From a virus: a stretch of 64,000 nucleotides of DNA. The notes beneath the pieces were generated by a model that had not been told where the DNA came from, did no database searches, and was given only the letters and a program-made list of their open reading frames with translations. The stretch spans positions 62,001 to 126,000 of the IMG/VR virus record IMGVR_UViG_3300047585_000208; one strand, 5' to 3'. The translations under genes and the position numbers were made by a program. Positions 6,698 to 15,444 of the stretch are shown one piece after another. The stretch's first letter is position 1, and each line of letters begins with the position of its first letter.

Positions 6698-7319
6698 AAC
6701 CTGCGCTAAGGCTAATAATCTCCCCCCGGAGATTCAAATCATTTTGATTACTGAGTTTCTGGTTGACAAATTGCCAGGAGTTCAAGGTGAGGTTGTCTCG
6801 GAAAAACTTCGAGAGATACTTGAAGCAGTTGGGGTAGTCCCAGACGTTGTTATTGATGTTATTGGTGCTCTGCTTGATCGTTATGCCGCAACTAAGGATT
6901 TGCCGAAATATCTCAAGGACTTTTTGGCTGGCTGGGCAACGGCAGTTATTCCAGAGCCAACTAACGCGACTATTATTTGTGAGGTGACTGCTGAAGAAGC
7001 AAAGCGAATTGACAAGGCTTTTAGCGACGTGGCTTGGCCAATTGGTGTTCGAATGCCTGTCGGTAGTGTGCGGGATACCGAGGTACCGGATTGGCTGAGT
7101 TGCGTATTAATCACGTTAATTGGCAATTCTGCAGGTGCACCAGTCATCGATATTAGTTTGTGGATTGATGATAAATGCGTAGCTTCTGGGCCTCCTTGTT
7201 ATTCGCTTGATGAACCAATTCGAGTAACGTATAGGAGTGTTTGCGTTGAAATTAAATTTGTGAGATTGCCAGAGGTTCAGAGTGGCGCGCCCAAAGAAGC
7301 AACCCAAGGGTCAACCTAG
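6675..7319 (+). CDS. Hypothetical protein
   Basis: 214 residues, not recognised. The N-terminal half is predicted helical and acidic (residues 15-90, LPPEIQIILITEFLVDKL and following); the C-terminal half is beta-like (VIDISLWIDDKCVASG, RVTYRSVCVEIKFV). No signal peptide or membrane segment. It follows the glycine-rich cluster without a gap. Confidence 0.65.
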   Translation: MYAADLIKTCAKANNLPPEIQIILITEFLVDKLPGVQGEVVSEKLREILEAVGVVPDVVIDVIGALLDRYAATKDLPKYLKDFLAGWATAVIPEPTNATIICEVTAEEAKRIDKAFSDVAWPIGVRMPVGSVRDTEVPDWLSCVLITLIGNSAGAPVIDISLWIDDKCVASGPPCYSLDEPIRVTYRSVCVEIKFVRLPEVQSGAPKEATQGST

Positions 7320-7494
7320 ACCCGGACGAGAAGTCAAGTGTTTAGGCCTTAACTGCGGAAAAATGTTTTGGTCTGAGGACCCTTGTCGAATAAGAATTTG
7401 TCCTGTGTGCCGGAAAAAGCCTGGCCGTAATGATGTGCCGAGGATAAGGCTTTTCAAAACAGACAATCTTGGAGGGTTTCATCCTCCGGAGTGA
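7282..7494 (+). CDS. Small zinc-ribbon protein
   Basis: 70 residues from GTG, AGAGG upstream, starting within the end of the previous gene. A very basic first 20 residues (MARPKKQPKGQPRPGREVK) precede four cysteines in the order C-x4-C ... C-x4-C-x2-C, followed by another basic stretch. Zinc binding and nucleic-acid contact are likely; no specific role can be given. Confidence 0.6.
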   Translation: MARPKKQPKGQPRPGREVKCLGLNCGKMFWSEDPCRIRICPVCRKKPGRNDVPRIRLFKTDNLGGFHPPE

Positions 7495-7500
7495 AAAGTT

Positions 7501-7516
7501 AAGTAACGCATTACTC
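7501..7516. repeat. Dispersed palindrome, copy 5
   Basis: AAGTAACGCATTACTC, first base changed from G to A, followed by AAAAGGAGG, the SD of the gene at 7530. Confidence 0.9.
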
Positions 7517-7529
7517 AAAAGGAGGAAGC

Positions 7530-7874
7530 ATGTTCAATCACGCAATTGCTTGCGCTGTTGAATCACTTGTTTCTGCCGGTTTTATTGATAAGCAGAAGTC
7601 TTCAGAAGCCGAAGCGCACATGCGCGAGTTTTGGAAAAATAAGCTTGTCGATATCTGGTCTGTGGAGGATGTTCAATCTGTTAGACCAGATCTTGATGAA
7701 AAGCAAGCGGTCATGGTGCTTGAACACCTAGATCGCAACTTTGATAGCGAGATTGGAATTAACTGGCAGCGAATTGAACAAGCTGCTATTTACGTCTTTG
7801 GCCCTCTTGAGTTGGATTCCTGTCGCCTCACTTCTTTGTTAGCAGAGGAGCTTGTTGATGGCCGTGCCGATTAG
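7530..7874 (+). CDS. Hypothetical protein upstream of SbcD
   Basis: 114 residues, acidic and helical, not recognised. It directly follows a palindrome cassette with SD AAAAGGAGG and overlaps the start of the sbcD-like gene, so the two are probably translated together. Confidence 0.65.
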   Translation: MFNHAIACAVESLVSAGFIDKQKSSEAEAHMREFWKNKLVDIWSVEDVQSVRPDLDEKQAVMVLEHLDRNFDSEIGINWQRIEQAAIYVFGPLELDSCRLTSLLAEELVDGRAD

Positions 7875-8952
7875 CGCTATCACCGCCGACGACCATCTTG
7901 ATACACATACCTGGGCTAAACATCCTGATCTAGCTGGCGACAGCTACTTTGCTTTCAGCCAAAAAATTGATTACTGTCTTGCCCGTGATCTTTCTCTAAT
8001 CCAAGCCGGGGATCTCTTTAATCGCCGATTTCCTGATCCGGCCTCTGTGTACTTCTTTAATCAGCAGATGCACAGAATGAAACGCGGAGACATCGGTGTT
8101 TATGCCATTCAGGGTAACCACGAGGTCTTTCGTACCAGCCCGTGGCTGAGCTCTAACGCGAGCGGTTGCCCAGCACACGTTCACAAGAAGGCTTTTCAGA
8201 TCGGCGATATCTGGTTCTACGGCCTTGACTTTCAGCCAGCTGAACAGTTAAAACTTGAACTAGTCGCCCTTAGGCAACTTGAACCAAAGCCTCATGTCCT
8301 TATCGCTCATCAGGTTTGGGAGGAGCCGATGGGGCTTAAAGCTGGTCCTGAAGCTGCTTATCGAGACGTCCCAGTTGTGCAGATGCTTATTACTGGTGAT
8401 TTCCATCGCCATTGTGTTACTCGCTGTGTAGGCGTAGACGAGCAGCCTTTAACCGTTCTTAGCCCCGGGTCGCAGTGTCTGCAGAGTAAAGCTGAGGACC
8501 CAAATAAGTATTTCTTTATCCTCTATAGCGACTTGACAGTTGAATCGGTATTGCTTAAGTCAAGGCCACTTGAGCGATTTAAGTTTCGTAATCCGCTTTC
8601 TTTCGAGGATGAGCTAGCTCAAGCTGTCGCTAAAGCTGTTCCTGGCAACGAGTTACCAGAGCACATTGCAAAGCCTATTTTTGTTGTTGAGTATTCAGAG
8701 CTAATTTCGAACGTTCACGCGCGCTTAAAGGCAGCCTTGGCCGGCAAGGTTCATTTGTTTGAAACGCCCATCGAGTCGAGGGCTGCGAAAGCTGAAGTTA
8801 AGCCGGCTATTGCAAAGTGCGGGGCTGTTGAGCAGCTGGAGCTTTTTAAAGAGGATTTGCCTGTTTACGAAACTTCAAAGAGGCTTCTAACTGCCAAAGA
8901 CCCTCTTAGCGAGTGGCAGGAAATTATTTCTGACGCCTCGAAAGGTTCTTGA
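7858..8952 (+). CDS. sbcD: SbcD/Mre11-like nuclease subunit (T4 gp47-type)
   Basis: 364 residues from ATG at 7858 (GAGGAG upstream). Metallophosphoesterase motifs in order: ADDHLD near the N terminus, AGDLFNRR, QGNHE and ITGDFHRH, i.e. the D-x-H, GD, GNH[DE] and GxH-type motifs of Mre11/SbcD/gp47. With SbcC it forms an ATP-dependent double-strand end and hairpin nuclease used in phage recombination and DNA degradation. The usual partner gene lies 1.9 kb downstream, separated by an RNA ligase and small membrane genes. C-terminal 100 residues are charged and not recognised. Confidence 0.88.
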   Translation: MAVPISAITADDHLDTHTWAKHPDLAGDSYFAFSQKIDYCLARDLSLIQAGDLFNRRFPDPASVYFFNQQMHRMKRGDIGVYAIQGNHEVFRTSPWLSSNASGCPAHVHKKAFQIGDIWFYGLDFQPAEQLKLELVALRQLEPKPHVLIAHQVWEEPMGLKAGPEAAYRDVPVVQMLITGDFHRHCVTRCVGVDEQPLTVLSPGSQCLQSKAEDPNKYFFILYSDLTVESVLLKSRPLERFKFRNPLSFEDELAQAVAKAVPGNELPEHIAKPIFVVEYSELISNVHARLKAALAGKVHLFETPIESRAAKAEVKPAIAKCGAVEQLELFKEDLPVYETSKRLLTAKDPLSEWQEIISDASKGS

Positions 8953-8953
8953 T

Positions 8954-9085
8954 ATGTCAGAGTCGCCCATTTTTCGCCAAATCTGCGTGGACTTGCATAC
9001 CATTGTTTGCCTGGACGCGCTTATTCTTCTTTTTGTCATCCTCGACTTTGCTCACGGGGTTTGGATAAAAAGATTTCAAAAATAA
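8954..9085 (+). CDS. 43-residue single-span membrane protein
   Basis: ATG directly after the sbcD stop (1 base gap). One hydrophobic segment (about residues 14-33, TIVCLDALILLFVILDF) and a basic tail WIKRFQK. No SD apart from GG in TCTTGAT, so it probably depends on coupling to sbcD. Confidence 0.5.
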   Translation: MSESPIFRQICVDLHTIVCLDALILLFVILDFAHGVWIKRFQK

Positions 9086-9109
9086 TTCCAAAAAGGGGCT
9101 TGCCGATCT

Positions 9110-9268
9110 ATGCTCGATTCCATAGTATTAGGCGGAATAGTGATTGGTTGTGGTTTAGGCTTGTGTGCCCTTGCTGTTGGTTTCTTTGAGCTGTTGGATT
9201 GGTCGATGGGAGAGGATGATACCGACGATGACGATCACCATCAAGGTGGCCCAGTTCTAGCTGCGTAA
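9110..9268 (+). CDS. 52-residue membrane protein with Asp/His tail
   Basis: SD AAGGGG upstream. A glycine-rich membrane segment (IVLGGIVIGCGLGLCALAVG) followed by a tail with the run EDDTDDDDHH, which could bind metal. Stop codon TAA is inside palindrome copy 6. Confidence 0.6.
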   Translation: MLDSIVLGGIVIGCGLGLCALAVGFFELLDWSMGEDDTDDDDHHQGGPVLAA

Positions 9269-9278
9269 TACGTTACTC
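9263..9278. repeat. Dispersed palindrome, copy 6
   Basis: GCGTAATACGTTACTC, one mismatch at the second base; carries the TAA stop of the gene at 9110. No SD follows for 60 bases. Confidence 0.8.
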
Positions 9279-9350
9279 AGCGCCTAGAGTCGAGGGCTAA
9301 ATCGACTAGACAGCGAGAAGCTGTTTTACGCCCGCCTATGGATTACGGCG

Positions 9351-10502
9351 ATGAGTAGCCTAATAGTCGAAGTCTGCGAAGTAGCTGATGTCGTCGATCA
9401 TCCTAATGCCGATCGAATGGCTGTAGCTAAGATTCGTGGTTGGGACGTTTGTGTAGCTAAGAATTCGGATGGCACGCCTTGGTGTAAGAAGGGGCAGAAG
9501 GTCGTCTTTTTCCCGCCTGACTCCGTTATTCCTCAAGCAGTTAGCGATAAGCACGGTGTTACAAAGTATCTGTCAAAAGGTCGTGTTCGCGTTGCAAATC
9601 TTCGTGGATTCAAGAGTTACGGCTATCTTGCTGATCTAGACGATCCGAGTTGGCCAGTTGGTAAAGACGTCGCTGAGCATTACGGTGTTACTAAGTACGA
9701 TCCGCCGATGCGGACTACCCAAGGAGACGCGGCTAAACCTCATCCGCTTTTCCACACCTATTACGACATGGAGAACATTAGAAACTTCCCAGATGTTTTC
9801 CAAGAAGGTGAAGAAGTTTATGTGACCGAGAAGATCCACGGAGAGAATTGCCGTTTAGGCCTTATTCGCGATACGAACGATAAAGGTGAAGCTGTTTGGA
9901 AGTGGATGGCCGGCACGCACGCGGTCCGGCGTAAACGTTTTTATCAAAAGCGCGATCGAGAGACTTTTGAGTTTGTCGGGCCGGCGCTCACGAGCTCGTG
10001 CTGGCAGTGTTTTAATCCTGAAATAATGCGAATGTTGCTCGATGTTAGCAAGTGCGGTTATACGCTTGAAGAATTTAGTAAGTCGGAGTATGCCGATAGA
10101 CCGCCTGCGCCGTCTGGCAATAGCGTTGTGCTCTTTGGAGAGCGATTTGGGATGCAGGATATAAAATACGGCCTCACGGACGGCAAATTCAGTTTCCGCG
10201 CTTTCGATTTGACGATTAACGGTCGGTACGTAGACTTTGAGGAGAAACTTTCTAAGTTCAAAGCTTTCGGTGTACTGCACGTTCCGTTTCTCTGGCAAGG
10301 ACCTTATAGCTTCGAGAAGATTGTCGAATTGACTGAAGGTCCTTCTTTTCTTCATAACGGACAGCCTTTCAAGGAAGGTGTTGTTGTAACTGCTGCGGTG
10401 GAGCGGTCAGTTGTTACGTCACGGAAGGTCATGAGTCGCGCTCAGCTCAAGTGTATTAGCTTCGCTTACCTGAGTCGGAAAGATGGAACTGAGGGTCACT
10501 AA
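9351..10502 (+). CDS. RNA ligase, DraRnl (DRB0094/Rnl5) type
   Basis: 383 residues. Nucleotidyltransferase motif I is VTEKIHGEN with the adenylated lysine at K161; further motifs are VVLFGERFGM (III), KEGVVVT (IV) and AQLKCIS (V). A 130-residue N-terminal domain (OB-like in the Deinococcus enzyme) precedes the ligase core, as in the DRB0094 family. Such ligases seal nicks in duplexes with an RNA 3'-OH. In phages RNA ligases commonly repair tRNAs cleaved by host defence nucleases; that role is inference. Compare the Thg1-like gene at 39038. SD is poor (GGCG), unusual here. Confidence 0.88.
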   Translation: MSSLIVEVCEVADVVDHPNADRMAVAKIRGWDVCVAKNSDGTPWCKKGQKVVFFPPDSVIPQAVSDKHGVTKYLSKGRVRVANLRGFKSYGYLADLDDPSWPVGKDVAEHYGVTKYDPPMRTTQGDAAKPHPLFHTYYDMENIRNFPDVFQEGEEVYVTEKIHGENCRLGLIRDTNDKGEAVWKWMAGTHAVRRKRFYQKRDRETFEFVGPALTSSCWQCFNPEIMRMLLDVSKCGYTLEEFSKSEYADRPPAPSGNSVVLFGERFGMQDIKYGLTDGKFSFRAFDLTINGRYVDFEEKLSKFKAFGVLHVPFLWQGPYSFEKIVELTEGPSFLHNGQPFKEGVVVTAAVERSVVTSRKVMSRAQLKCISFAYLSRKDGTEGH

Positions 10503-10511
10503 GGAGGATCA

Positions 10512-10637
10512 ATGCTGGATTACTTATTTGAAACCTTTGTTTGGCTTCTAGTTTGCGGATCAGTTTTTACGATTATCTTTGTTGTCGCAGAAACCTTCTA
10601 TCACGACTACGAAGATGATGATGACTTTTTTGAGTAA
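10512..10637 (+). CDS. 41-residue membrane protein with acidic tail
   Basis: AAGGAGG 6 bases before ATG. One membrane segment (about 6-26) and the acidic tail HDYEDDDDFFE, similar in plan to the gene at 9110. TAA stop is supplied by palindrome copy 7. Confidence 0.6.
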   Translation: MLDYLFETFVWLLVCGSVFTIIFVVAETFYHDYEDDDDFFE

Positions 10638-10647
10638 TGCGTTACTC
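10632..10647. repeat. Dispersed palindrome, copy 7
   Basis: GAGTAATGCGTTACTC, loop TGCG. Contains the stop of the preceding small gene; AAGGAGG for the next gene starts 8 bases later. Confidence 0.95.
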
Positions 10648-10664
10648 AGTTTTAAGGAGGATGG

Positions 10665-10772
10665 ATGGCGCTTTATCAGTTCATTGGGCTTATGTCGCTT
10701 GTTGTGGTTGTCTTTGGAATCGGGATTCTCGGGATCCTGGTTGAGGACGACGCACCTTTTAAGGAGAACTAA
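10665..10772 (+). CDS. 35-residue membrane protein
   Basis: AAGGAGG ahead of ATG (an alternative in-frame-shifted ATG lies 4 bases earlier). A hydrophobic segment MSLVVVVFGIGILGILV is followed by EDDAPFKEN. The stop region provides the AAGGAG used by the next gene. Confidence 0.55.
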   Translation: MALYQFIGLMSLVVVVFGIGILGILVEDDAPFKEN

Positions 10773-10773
10773 C

Positions 10774-10875
10774 GTGGCAGAGATTCTCGTAGGTTTTCTA
10801 TCGCTCGGGTTTTTGCTGCTCGTGTTGGTCGCTGCGGGCTACGGGACGATCATTGAGGCAGATGAGTTGCACTAA
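10774..10875 (+). CDS. 33-residue membrane protein
   Basis: GTG start 6 bases after AAGGAG. Almost entirely one membrane segment (ILVGFLSLGFLLLVLVAAGY) with a short acidic end. Its stop overlaps the sbcC start (TAATG). Third of three tiny membrane proteins in a row between the ligase and sbcC; with such length the call rests on the SDs and spacing. Confidence 0.5.
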   Translation: MAEILVGFLSLGFLLLVLVAAGYGTIIEADELH

Positions 10876-12998
10876 TGCGTTTATTAAAAGCAAAGTTTGT
10901 CAACTATTGCCGTCACCGGGATTTGGAGATCAACTTCAATCCCGGTTTGACGGCTATTGTCGGACCTAACGGTTCCGGTAAATCGACCATTCTTAATGGT
11001 CTAGTCTGGTGCCTCACTGGCGTAGACCGTAACGTTGGAAAGAAGGATGATAACATCAGTCTTGCTGCACTCGATCGTGAGCCGGCTGGGGTTACGGTTT
11101 GGTTTGAGCACGCTGGTGTTACTGCGGAGATGTACCGTGGACTTTATCCTTCGAAGCAGCATCTGCGCTTTGGCGATACTCTCCTAAATAAAGACAAGGA
11201 GATTCGCGTAAAGCTTCAAGAGATCCTTGGGGCTAGCGAAGACGTTCTACTCAATTACGTCTTTGTTGAGCAGCTCAAGATGTTCGCATTCATCGGTCAA
11301 AGCGATACCCAGGTCGCTCAGGCGATGGGACAGCTCTTTGGCACAGATAAAGCAGAGCGTATCTACGAGATGCTGGGAAAGCAGCAAGTTACTATTCCCC
11401 TGTCTGCCGTTGACGGAGATCAGCTCGCGATCAAGACTCAAGAAGCTGAGCAGCTGCTAGCTGAAGTCGATAGCGACCTTTTGCAGTATCAGGACATCCA
11501 AGACGGCTGGACAGAGACCCGGTCACCGCACTACACTAAGCTTCAAACTTTCAAAGAGCGACAACGCCTTTGGGAGGACTTCAATAAAACGACAGCGCAA
11601 ATAGCGGCCCCAAACGCTAAATTGGCTGAACTTCAGCCGGAGCTTTTACGTAGAAAAGCTGAATTAGAGGAGTTGAGTAATGCATTACTCAGCAGAAAGC
11701 CAGCTGTTGCCAAAGCTAAAGCCGACCAGACTGAGTGGATCCGCTATAATGCCGCGATTGGCTATCAGGCACTCAATAAAAAGAGAGAACTTGAACAGCA
11801 AGCGATCCTTAGCTCGCTGGTTGAGCCGTATAAGCCTCCAGAGTGTACACAGTTTGCTGAGGTTGACCGGACTGTAATGCTTGGTAGACAAGACGAGCTT
11901 AAACGCCGCAGACAGCTTGTTGCTGCCTGGAAAAATGGTGGCTCTGGCAAATGCCACGCCTGCGGAACTTCAGCTACTGTTATCCGAGCTAGGCTCCCAG
12001 AAGAGGAAGAAGAAATAATTGTACTTTCTGCGAGAGTTGCCCTTGACAATCAACTCTGGGATTCATATAAAGGCTATAACCAGCAACTTGAGCTTTACAA
12101 GAGGCAAAAAGACGCAGCTACTCGATCGCTCGCCGATATCCGAAAACAGCTTAATGAGATAGCTCTTCCGCCAAAGCCAGCGCAAGGCGAAGCTGAAATT
12201 AATTCGTTTCTGGAAGAACAGCAGACGTATGAGAGTGGGTTCGTGGCGCTTGAGCAGGTGTATAACCAGCTTTCAAGAACTTGTGCTGAGCTTGAAGGGC
12301 AGATCAATCAGTTGAACGCACTAGAGCAAGCTTTGGCTGACAAGATCTTTGCTATTCCTTTGATTAAGCCAGAAGAAGCGGTTGAAGCAGAGCTAAAGCT
12401 CGAAGAAGGCCGTAAGCGGGTAGAGGTAAAGCGAAACCTCCTCGCAAGGCAGCGCCTCTTGATTGAGCAGCTTAAACACGATAAGATTTCCGCTGAAAAG
12501 TACCAAGAGTACAAAAAGAAAGTTCATCGGCTTGAGGCGTTAGAGCAACACAGGGTGAAAGTCCGGGAGATTTTTCATCGAGACAACTTGCAGAAGAGAG
12601 TAGTTGAGAGTTATTTGGAGCTTCTTAAAGAAGAGATTAATCAGCATCAAGAAAGTTTTGATGCGACTTGTCGAGTCCTTGGATTCGAAGATTGGCGGTT
12701 TATTGTTAAGAAGCTTCCGGGAGGAGAGGTTCATTCAGCGTCGAGACTTTCAAAGGGTGAGCAAGCTTTATTTGCGCTAGCTTATCGAATTGTAATTAAC
12801 TCGACTTTTGCAAAGGATCTTGGCCTCCTCTGTTTAGATGAACCGACAGTGGCTTTGGACGCGGATAATAGAAGGTGTCTGGAGACTGCGCTCATAAAAC
12901 TTAGAGAACTAAGTGAGTCGCGAGGTCTTCAGGTGCTCTTGGTTACGCATGACACTGATATTGGTTCATTTGATACCGTAATCCGGCTGGAGGCCTGA
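10875..12998 (+). CDS. sbcC: SbcC/Rad50-like ATPase (T4 gp46-type)
   Basis: 707 residues. Walker A GPNGSGKS at 30-37, a long charged coiled-coil arm broken by a CHAC zinc-hook at 360-363, ABC signature SKGEQALFAL at about 626 and Walker B LLCLDEPTVALD at about 655, i.e. the Rad50/SbcC/gp46 plan. It drives the SbcD nuclease at 7858. Remarkably a perfect copy of the dispersed palindrome lies inside the coding sequence (11675-11690) and is translated as LSNALLS in the first arm of the coiled coil. Confidence 0.92.
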   Translation: MRLLKAKFVNYCRHRDLEINFNPGLTAIVGPNGSGKSTILNGLVWCLTGVDRNVGKKDDNISLAALDREPAGVTVWFEHAGVTAEMYRGLYPSKQHLRFGDTLLNKDKEIRVKLQEILGASEDVLLNYVFVEQLKMFAFIGQSDTQVAQAMGQLFGTDKAERIYEMLGKQQVTIPLSAVDGDQLAIKTQEAEQLLAEVDSDLLQYQDIQDGWTETRSPHYTKLQTFKERQRLWEDFNKTTAQIAAPNAKLAELQPELLRRKAELEELSNALLSRKPAVAKAKADQTEWIRYNAAIGYQALNKKRELEQQAILSSLVEPYKPPECTQFAEVDRTVMLGRQDELKRRRQLVAAWKNGGSGKCHACGTSATVIRARLPEEEEEIIVLSARVALDNQLWDSYKGYNQQLELYKRQKDAATRSLADIRKQLNEIALPPKPAQGEAEINSFLEEQQTYESGFVALEQVYNQLSRTCAELEGQINQLNALEQALADKIFAIPLIKPEEAVEAELKLEEGRKRVEVKRNLLARQRLLIEQLKHDKISAEKYQEYKKKVHRLEALEQHRVKVREIFHRDNLQKRVVESYLELLKEEINQHQESFDATCRVLGFEDWRFIVKKLPGGEVHSASRLSKGEQALFALAYRIVINSTFAKDLGLLCLDEPTVALDADNRRCLETALIKLRELSESRGLQVLLVTHDTDIGSFDTVIRLEA
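11675..11690. repeat. Dispersed palindrome, copy 8, inside sbcC
   Basis: GAGTAATGCATTACTC within an open reading frame, encoding residues 267-273 of the SbcC-like protein. The only copy in the interior of a recognised gene. Confidence 0.95.
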
Positions 12999-13936
12999 TG
13001 GAAAAGTTGATTCAGCCTGAGGCTGTAGACGCCGATCGGCTTAAGCTGGTTGTTGATCATCACGGAATAGTGTGGTTTGCCGAAGGAGCCGATTCGCCTC
13101 GAAATTCGGGTTTTAATGTTCAAGATTATATAGCGCAGGCCGATAACCTTCGGGCTGTTTCAGGTATTCGTGTCATAGGCACACACGAGAACTCTGAACT
13201 TCTTCTTCGGCTTTACCGAATGCGGTCTGCCGGGCAATTTCCAATTCTTGAAGTTTGTAGTCCTCTTTGCTGCGAGCCCGCGGCACAGCGGAAAGACCCA
13301 GAAGTGGTGCTTTACAAGATGCGTAACTTCCCAGTTGCCAGGTCTGTGGGTGGCTGGCATGAGTTTGATGCCTCAGATGTTAAGTCTTACTTGCTTGCTT
13401 TGCACTATCAAAAGGGTCTGACAATCACTGAAACCCAGCAAGCGGTTCTCCGTGAGCATCGTATGTGGCTTCCTTTGTCATTCATTCACGATATTGACAT
13501 TGAGGCTTGCTGTACGCTCGTAGGGTTACTCATTGACCCTCGCTGGTACGTCAGCCGAACAGAGCCAGATAGCGAGGGTAAGCTTGAGCAGTTTTTAGGG
13601 CTTAGCACTTCAATTCAATCTGGAGCTGAAAAGGGCCAAGGAAAACTGCACGACCGGTGCCGGCTTGTTCAAAAATGCTGGCGGCGACGTGGAGCTCCTC
13701 GGTGTAATCCAGAAGACCCAAGACAGTTTCTATGGCGTATGTGGAATGAAAAAGGCGGTGGAGCAAGGGCAGACTTGTTTATATCGAAGAAGTTTGTGAG
13801 CTTTTTGAAAGCAGTCTGGACAGACGCTCTTGCTCCAGAGTCTCGGCGTGGCCGGCTAATGGTGTCAAAACATTGGTTTTCTGAACCACGAGATGCTGAA
13901 GCTTTTGATCAATATACTCAGGCTGGTGCCTGTTAA
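12998..13936 (+). CDS. Hypothetical protein between SbcC and helicase
   Basis: 312 residues, start overlapping the sbcC stop (TGATG). Not recognised. Features: a basic Arg/Cys-rich segment (about residues 220-245, RCRLVQKCWRRRGAPRC) and aromatic motifs RWYVSRTEP and KHWFSEP. No transmembrane segment. Position in an unbroken operon with recombination genes suggests a DNA-related role, which is inference. Confidence 0.65.
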   Translation: MEKLIQPEAVDADRLKLVVDHHGIVWFAEGADSPRNSGFNVQDYIAQADNLRAVSGIRVIGTHENSELLLRLYRMRSAGQFPILEVCSPLCCEPAAQRKDPEVVLYKMRNFPVARSVGGWHEFDASDVKSYLLALHYQKGLTITETQQAVLREHRMWLPLSFIHDIDIEACCTLVGLLIDPRWYVSRTEPDSEGKLEQFLGLSTSIQSGAEKGQGKLHDRCRLVQKCWRRRGAPRCNPEDPRQFLWRMWNEKGGGARADLFISKKFVSFLKAVWTDALAPESRRGRLMVSKHWFSEPRDAEAFDQYTQAGAC

Positions 13937-13944
13937 GAGGAGTC

Positions 13945-15444
13945 GTGGAAAAACTTACACTTCGTAAATCGGGCGCGGTTCTCGAAATCTCGCTCGACGG
14001 GAAACCTCACGCTTCTTCGGCGCTTCCAGAAGCCGCTAGAAGGATATTAGAGCCTGCCCTTCAATACCAGTACCGCAAATTTTTGTATGGAGCAGATCGC
14101 CGTTGCCCGGTTACTGGCGTTCAGCGCCGGGTTTTAGTAACTGATAAACAACTCTACAGGTACGACGAATACGGCCGCCTTATCACTAACTTTGGATTTG
14201 CCAATCGCGTTCAAAATCTCCTCCGTTCGGTCGGTTACATCCTCGAATGTAAAATTGTACCCAGTGACCGTGAAGCGCACCGGGACTGCGCACGTCCGGA
14301 CGCTTACTCTTTTTGTCCCGAAAACATCTTAGAGCACTTTCAGTTTAGGGAGCGCCAAGACGACGCTATTGCCGCAATTGCAGGGGCTCAAAATGGTCTT
14401 GTCAATGCGGTTACCGGCTTCGGGAAGCTGGTACTTATCGCAATGACATGCCTTGCTTACCCCAAGGCAGTCTTTCATATTGTTACTCGGCGAGCTACGC
14501 TTGTTCATAAGATTCACGACTACTTGACGAAGTACATTCCAGACGTAGGGTTAGTTGGAGCTGGGTCTCGTTATGTCGGTAGACGCGTGACTGTCTCAAC
14601 TGCCGCGAGTATGCACCACTTGTCCCCCTGGGACGCAGATTTTCTTTTGGCCGACGAAGCTCATGAACTTCTTGCTGAAGAGTCAGCTAAATTTTTAGCT
14701 AAGTACGACTGCGCTAGGATGTTTGCCTTTACTGCTTCTCCAACCGGTCGCATGGACGGCACTGACATGCGGATGGAAGCTATTTTTGGAGAGCAGATCT
14801 TTTACCTTCCTTATTGGGAAGCTGTTGAACTTGGATTAGTGGTCCCTATTAGGGTCGAATGGACTGACGTGCTTATGGATCACAACCCAGTCGCTGACAA
14901 AGACGGGGTTCCAAAGAAGCGCTGGGGGCATTGGCGTAATCAGTATCGGAATCAGCTCATTGCTGATAAAGCTAATAGCTTCGATAGCGCCGACCAGGTT
15001 CTTCTTCTGGTTGACACGATTGAGCACGCGTGTTATTTGAAAGCTCATCTTCCTACCTATAAGTTGGTTTACGCACCAGGAGAAGTGGCTAAGACTGATT
15101 TCTATGTGGCTAAAGATCTAGTCAAGGAGGAAGACCTTAAGCTGACACCAAAGCTTGCTGAGCAGTTTCGAAAAGAGTTCGAGGCTGGCGAGCTTAAGAA
15201 GGTCATAGCGACCGGTGTTTGGTCAGTAGGTATTGACCCAGTTCATTTGACAGCGCTTATTCGTGGGTCAGCCGGTAGCTCCGAGATTATGGATATCCAA
15301 GCCCCCGGTCGCGCCTCTAGGCGAGTTCCTGGTAAACACGTTGGGATAGTCTGCGATTTTAAGGATCAATTCGATTCTGCATTTTCAAGTGCCGCTAAAA
15401 AACGAGCTTCACATTACAAAGCTCTTCGTTGGGAGCAAGTATGA
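13945..15444 (+). CDS. Superfamily 2 helicase, UvsW-like
   Basis: 499 residues from GTG, AGAGGAG upstream. A 135-residue N-terminal region precedes a RecA-like pair: Q-motif-like FQFRERQDDAI, Walker A AVTGFGKLVL, motif II ADEAHE, motif III TASPTGR, and motif VI QAPGRASRRVPGK. The Walker A threonine is replaced by leucine (GFGKL for the usual GxGKT). UvsW-type helicases in phage T4 unwind recombination and replication intermediates. The degenerate Walker A may weaken ATP hydrolysis. Confidence 0.82.
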   Translation: MEKLTLRKSGAVLEISLDGKPHASSALPEAARRILEPALQYQYRKFLYGADRRCPVTGVQRRVLVTDKQLYRYDEYGRLITNFGFANRVQNLLRSVGYILECKIVPSDREAHRDCARPDAYSFCPENILEHFQFRERQDDAIAAIAGAQNGLVNAVTGFGKLVLIAMTCLAYPKAVFHIVTRRATLVHKIHDYLTKYIPDVGLVGAGSRYVGRRVTVSTAASMHHLSPWDADFLLADEAHELLAEESAKFLAKYDCARMFAFTASPTGRMDGTDMRMEAIFGEQIFYLPYWEAVELGLVVPIRVEWTDVLMDHNPVADKDGVPKKRWGHWRNQYRNQLIADKANSFDSADQVLLLVDTIEHACYLKAHLPTYKLVYAPGEVAKTDFYVAKDLVKEEDLKLTPKLAEQFRKEFEAGELKKVIATGVWSVGIDPVHLTALIRGSAGSSEIMDIQAPGRASRRVPGKHVGIVCDFKDQFDSAFSSAAKKRASHYKALRWEQV

